This document shows positions 5,225 through 6,342 of a DNA stretch of 6,342 nt, one piece after another (positions within the stretch are counted from its first letter, which is position 1; each line of letters starts with the position of its first letter). A program made the position numbers and the translations under genes. The stretch spans positions 1 through 6,342 of the forward strand of contig JAQSVY010000081.1 in NCBI GenBank assembly GCA_029266935.1. Reading direction: 5' to 3'. Under the pieces are notes generated by a model. It was not told the origin of the DNA and did no database searches. It saw only the letters and a list, made by a program, of their open reading frames with translations. Source of the stretch: Burkholderiales bacterium (GTDB lineage: Bacteria > Pseudomonadota > Gammaproteobacteria > Burkholderiales > SG8-39).

Positions 5225-6342
5225 ATGCTGCAGCGTTTTTCGAGCATCCGGCGCGGGGAGCTCGCGCCGACCCTGGTTGCCGCGCTCTTCTTCTTCTGCG
5301 TCCTCACGGCGCTGATGGTAGTGCGCCCGGCGCGCGAGGCGCTGGGCATGCAGCGCGGCATCGAGGCCGTGCGCTGGCTGTTCATGGGCACCGTCGTCGT
5401 CACGCTCCTCGTCAACCCGCTGTTCGGCCTGCTCGTGAGCCGCTTCCGCCGCCTTGCCTTCATAGCCGCCACCTACCTCTTCTTCGCCGCCGGCCTGATC
5501 GGTTTCTACGCGCTGCTCGTGTTCGCGCCGGCGGCGATCGGCGAGCGCACCGGCCAGGTCTTCTACGTGTGGTTCAGCGTCTTCAACCTGTTCGCGACGA
5601 TGCTCGTCTGGGCGCTGGCGGCGGACCGCTTCTCTCTCGAGCAGAGCAAGCGGCTGTTCGGGGCGATCGCGGTGGGCGGCACCCTGGGCGCGATCTTCGG
5701 CCCGTGGCTCGCGAGCCTGCTGGCGAAGCCCCTTGGCACGCCGGCGCTGCTGCTGATCGCCGCGGGCTTCCTCGTGCTGGCGCTGGGCGCGGCCTGCTGG
5801 TTGACGAGGATTTCTACCAGTGTGCAACAGGATGGGAATTTCCTCGAAGAACAAGCCGTGATCGGCGGCAGCGCCTGGGAGGGGTTCCGCTCGGTCTTCC
5901 ATTCGCCCTACCTGCTCGCCATCTGCGGCTACGTGCTGATCCTCGCGGTGATGGTCACCTTCATCTACTTCACGCGCCTGCAGATGGTGGCGGCGCTCGG
6001 CACCGACCTCGACACGCGCACCGTGACCTTCGCGCGGATCGACCTTGCCACGCAGGCGGCGACGCTCGTGCTGCAGGCGCTGGTCACCGGGCACCTGATG
6101 AAGCGCCTCGGCGTGGCCGTGACGCTGGCGCTGCTGCCGCTCACGACCGCCCTGGGCTTCGTCGGTCTGGCGATCGCCGGCTCGCTCGCGGCGCTCGTCG
6201 CCTTCGAGGCGACGTTCCGCGCCGTGCAGCGCGGCATCATGCGCCCGGCGCGCGAGACGCTGTTCACCATCGTCCCCCGCGCCGACCGGTACAAGGCGAA
6301 GGCGTTCATCGACACCTTCGTCTACCGCGCCGGCGACGTCGT
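5225..6342 (+). CDS. MFS-type / NTP-NDP exchange transporter-like membrane protein (3' partial)
   Basis: The frame is open from ATG 5225 to the right edge (372 complete codons, no stop). An in-frame TAA at 5210-5212 fixes the start to 5225 or later. The product is strongly hydrophobic, with about ten membrane helices in view: approximately 15-35, 48-72, 78-101, 113-134, 145-166, 172-193, 228-250, 272-289, 296-318 and 319-333. Helices 1-6 and the later set are separated by a polar loop at about 194-222, as in the major facilitator fold. Features recalled from the bacterial NTP/NDP-exchange (Npt/Tlc-like) MFS group are 'VVRPAREALG' after helix 1, 'FYVWFSVFNLF' (113-123), 'RLFGAIAVGGTLGA' (143-156), and 'MRPARETLFTIV' followed by 'YKAKAFIDTFVYRAGD' (339-371). 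Related proteins in free-living bacteria are usually annotated only as MFS transporters, so nucleotide transport should not be assumed; the substrate is unknown. It is transcribed divergently from the kinase. The missing part is probably the last one or two helices and the C-terminal tail. Confidence 0.87.
   Translation, partial: MLQRFSSIRRGELAPTLVAALFFFCVLTALMVVRPAREALGMQRGIEAVRWLFMGTVVVTLLVNPLFGLLVSRFRRLAFIAATYLFFAAGLIGFYALLVFAPAAIGERTGQVFYVWFSVFNLFATMLVWALAADRFSLEQSKRLFGAIAVGGTLGAIFGPWLASLLAKPLGTPALLLIAAGFLVLALGAACWLTRISTSVQQDGNFLEEQAVIGGSAWEGFRSVFHSPYLLAICGYVLILAVMVTFIYFTRLQMVAALGTDLDTRTVTFARIDLATQAATLVLQALVTGHLMKRLGVAVTLALLPLTTALGFVGLAIAGSLAALVAFEATFRAVQRGIMRPARETLFTIVPRADRYKAKAFIDTFVYRAGDV

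Noticed and set aside
4016..6094. Long minus-strand open frame of 692 codons
   Set aside because: It is antisense to the transporter and runs out of frame through the kinase N-terminus; its product is low-complexity R/A/H/P-rich. It is a by-product of high-GC codon usage, while the opposite strands carry clear family motifs.

Overview
The window is high-GC DNA with dense coding, short gaps and strong third-position G/C. Gene content suggests a proteobacterium, most likely a betaproteobacterium of Burkholderiales type: a GntR/HutC regulator, an exported MsrB, a Cache-PAS-PAS hybrid kinase and a small Cys-containing periplasmic protein. The taxon is an inference from gene style; there is no rRNA or other marker here. 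No tRNA, rRNA, CRISPR array, insertion sequence or convincing intrinsic terminator was seen.

Layout from left to right. (1) 2-730, plus strand: a GntR-family regulator with a UTRA effector domain; its reading frame is open to the left edge, so its true start lies at or just outside the window. (2) 709-1272, minus strand: the remains of a phosphosulfolactate synthase (ComA)-family gene. Three pieces of the protein are recognisable in two reading frames, with one apparent single-base loss near 1140 and a missing central block near 1040. Its 3' end overlaps the regulator gene. (3) 1325-1870, plus strand: an intact, probably exported methionine-R-sulfoxide reductase (msrB). (4) 1867-2268, minus strand: a small secreted protein of unknown function whose stop codon shares the tetranucleotide CTAG with the msrB stop. 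(5) 2281-5172, minus strand: a 963-residue membrane hybrid histidine kinase, 12 bases upstream of the small gene and probably co-transcribed with it. (6) 5225 to the right edge, plus strand: the N-terminal 372 residues of a multi-helix transporter resembling the MFS/NTP-NDP exchange (Npt/Tlc-like) group, divergent from the kinase.

How they fit together. The kinase and the small periplasmic protein look like one transcription unit: a sensor with a periplasmic Cache-like domain, followed by an exported companion. msrB is a stand-alone repair gene. The GntR regulator beside a broken ComA-family gene looks like the relic of a small sulfonate or carboxylate metabolic locus whose enzyme has decayed while the regulator frame is still intact. 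No clearly new multi-gene system is visible; the decayed ComA-family gene is the most unusual item.
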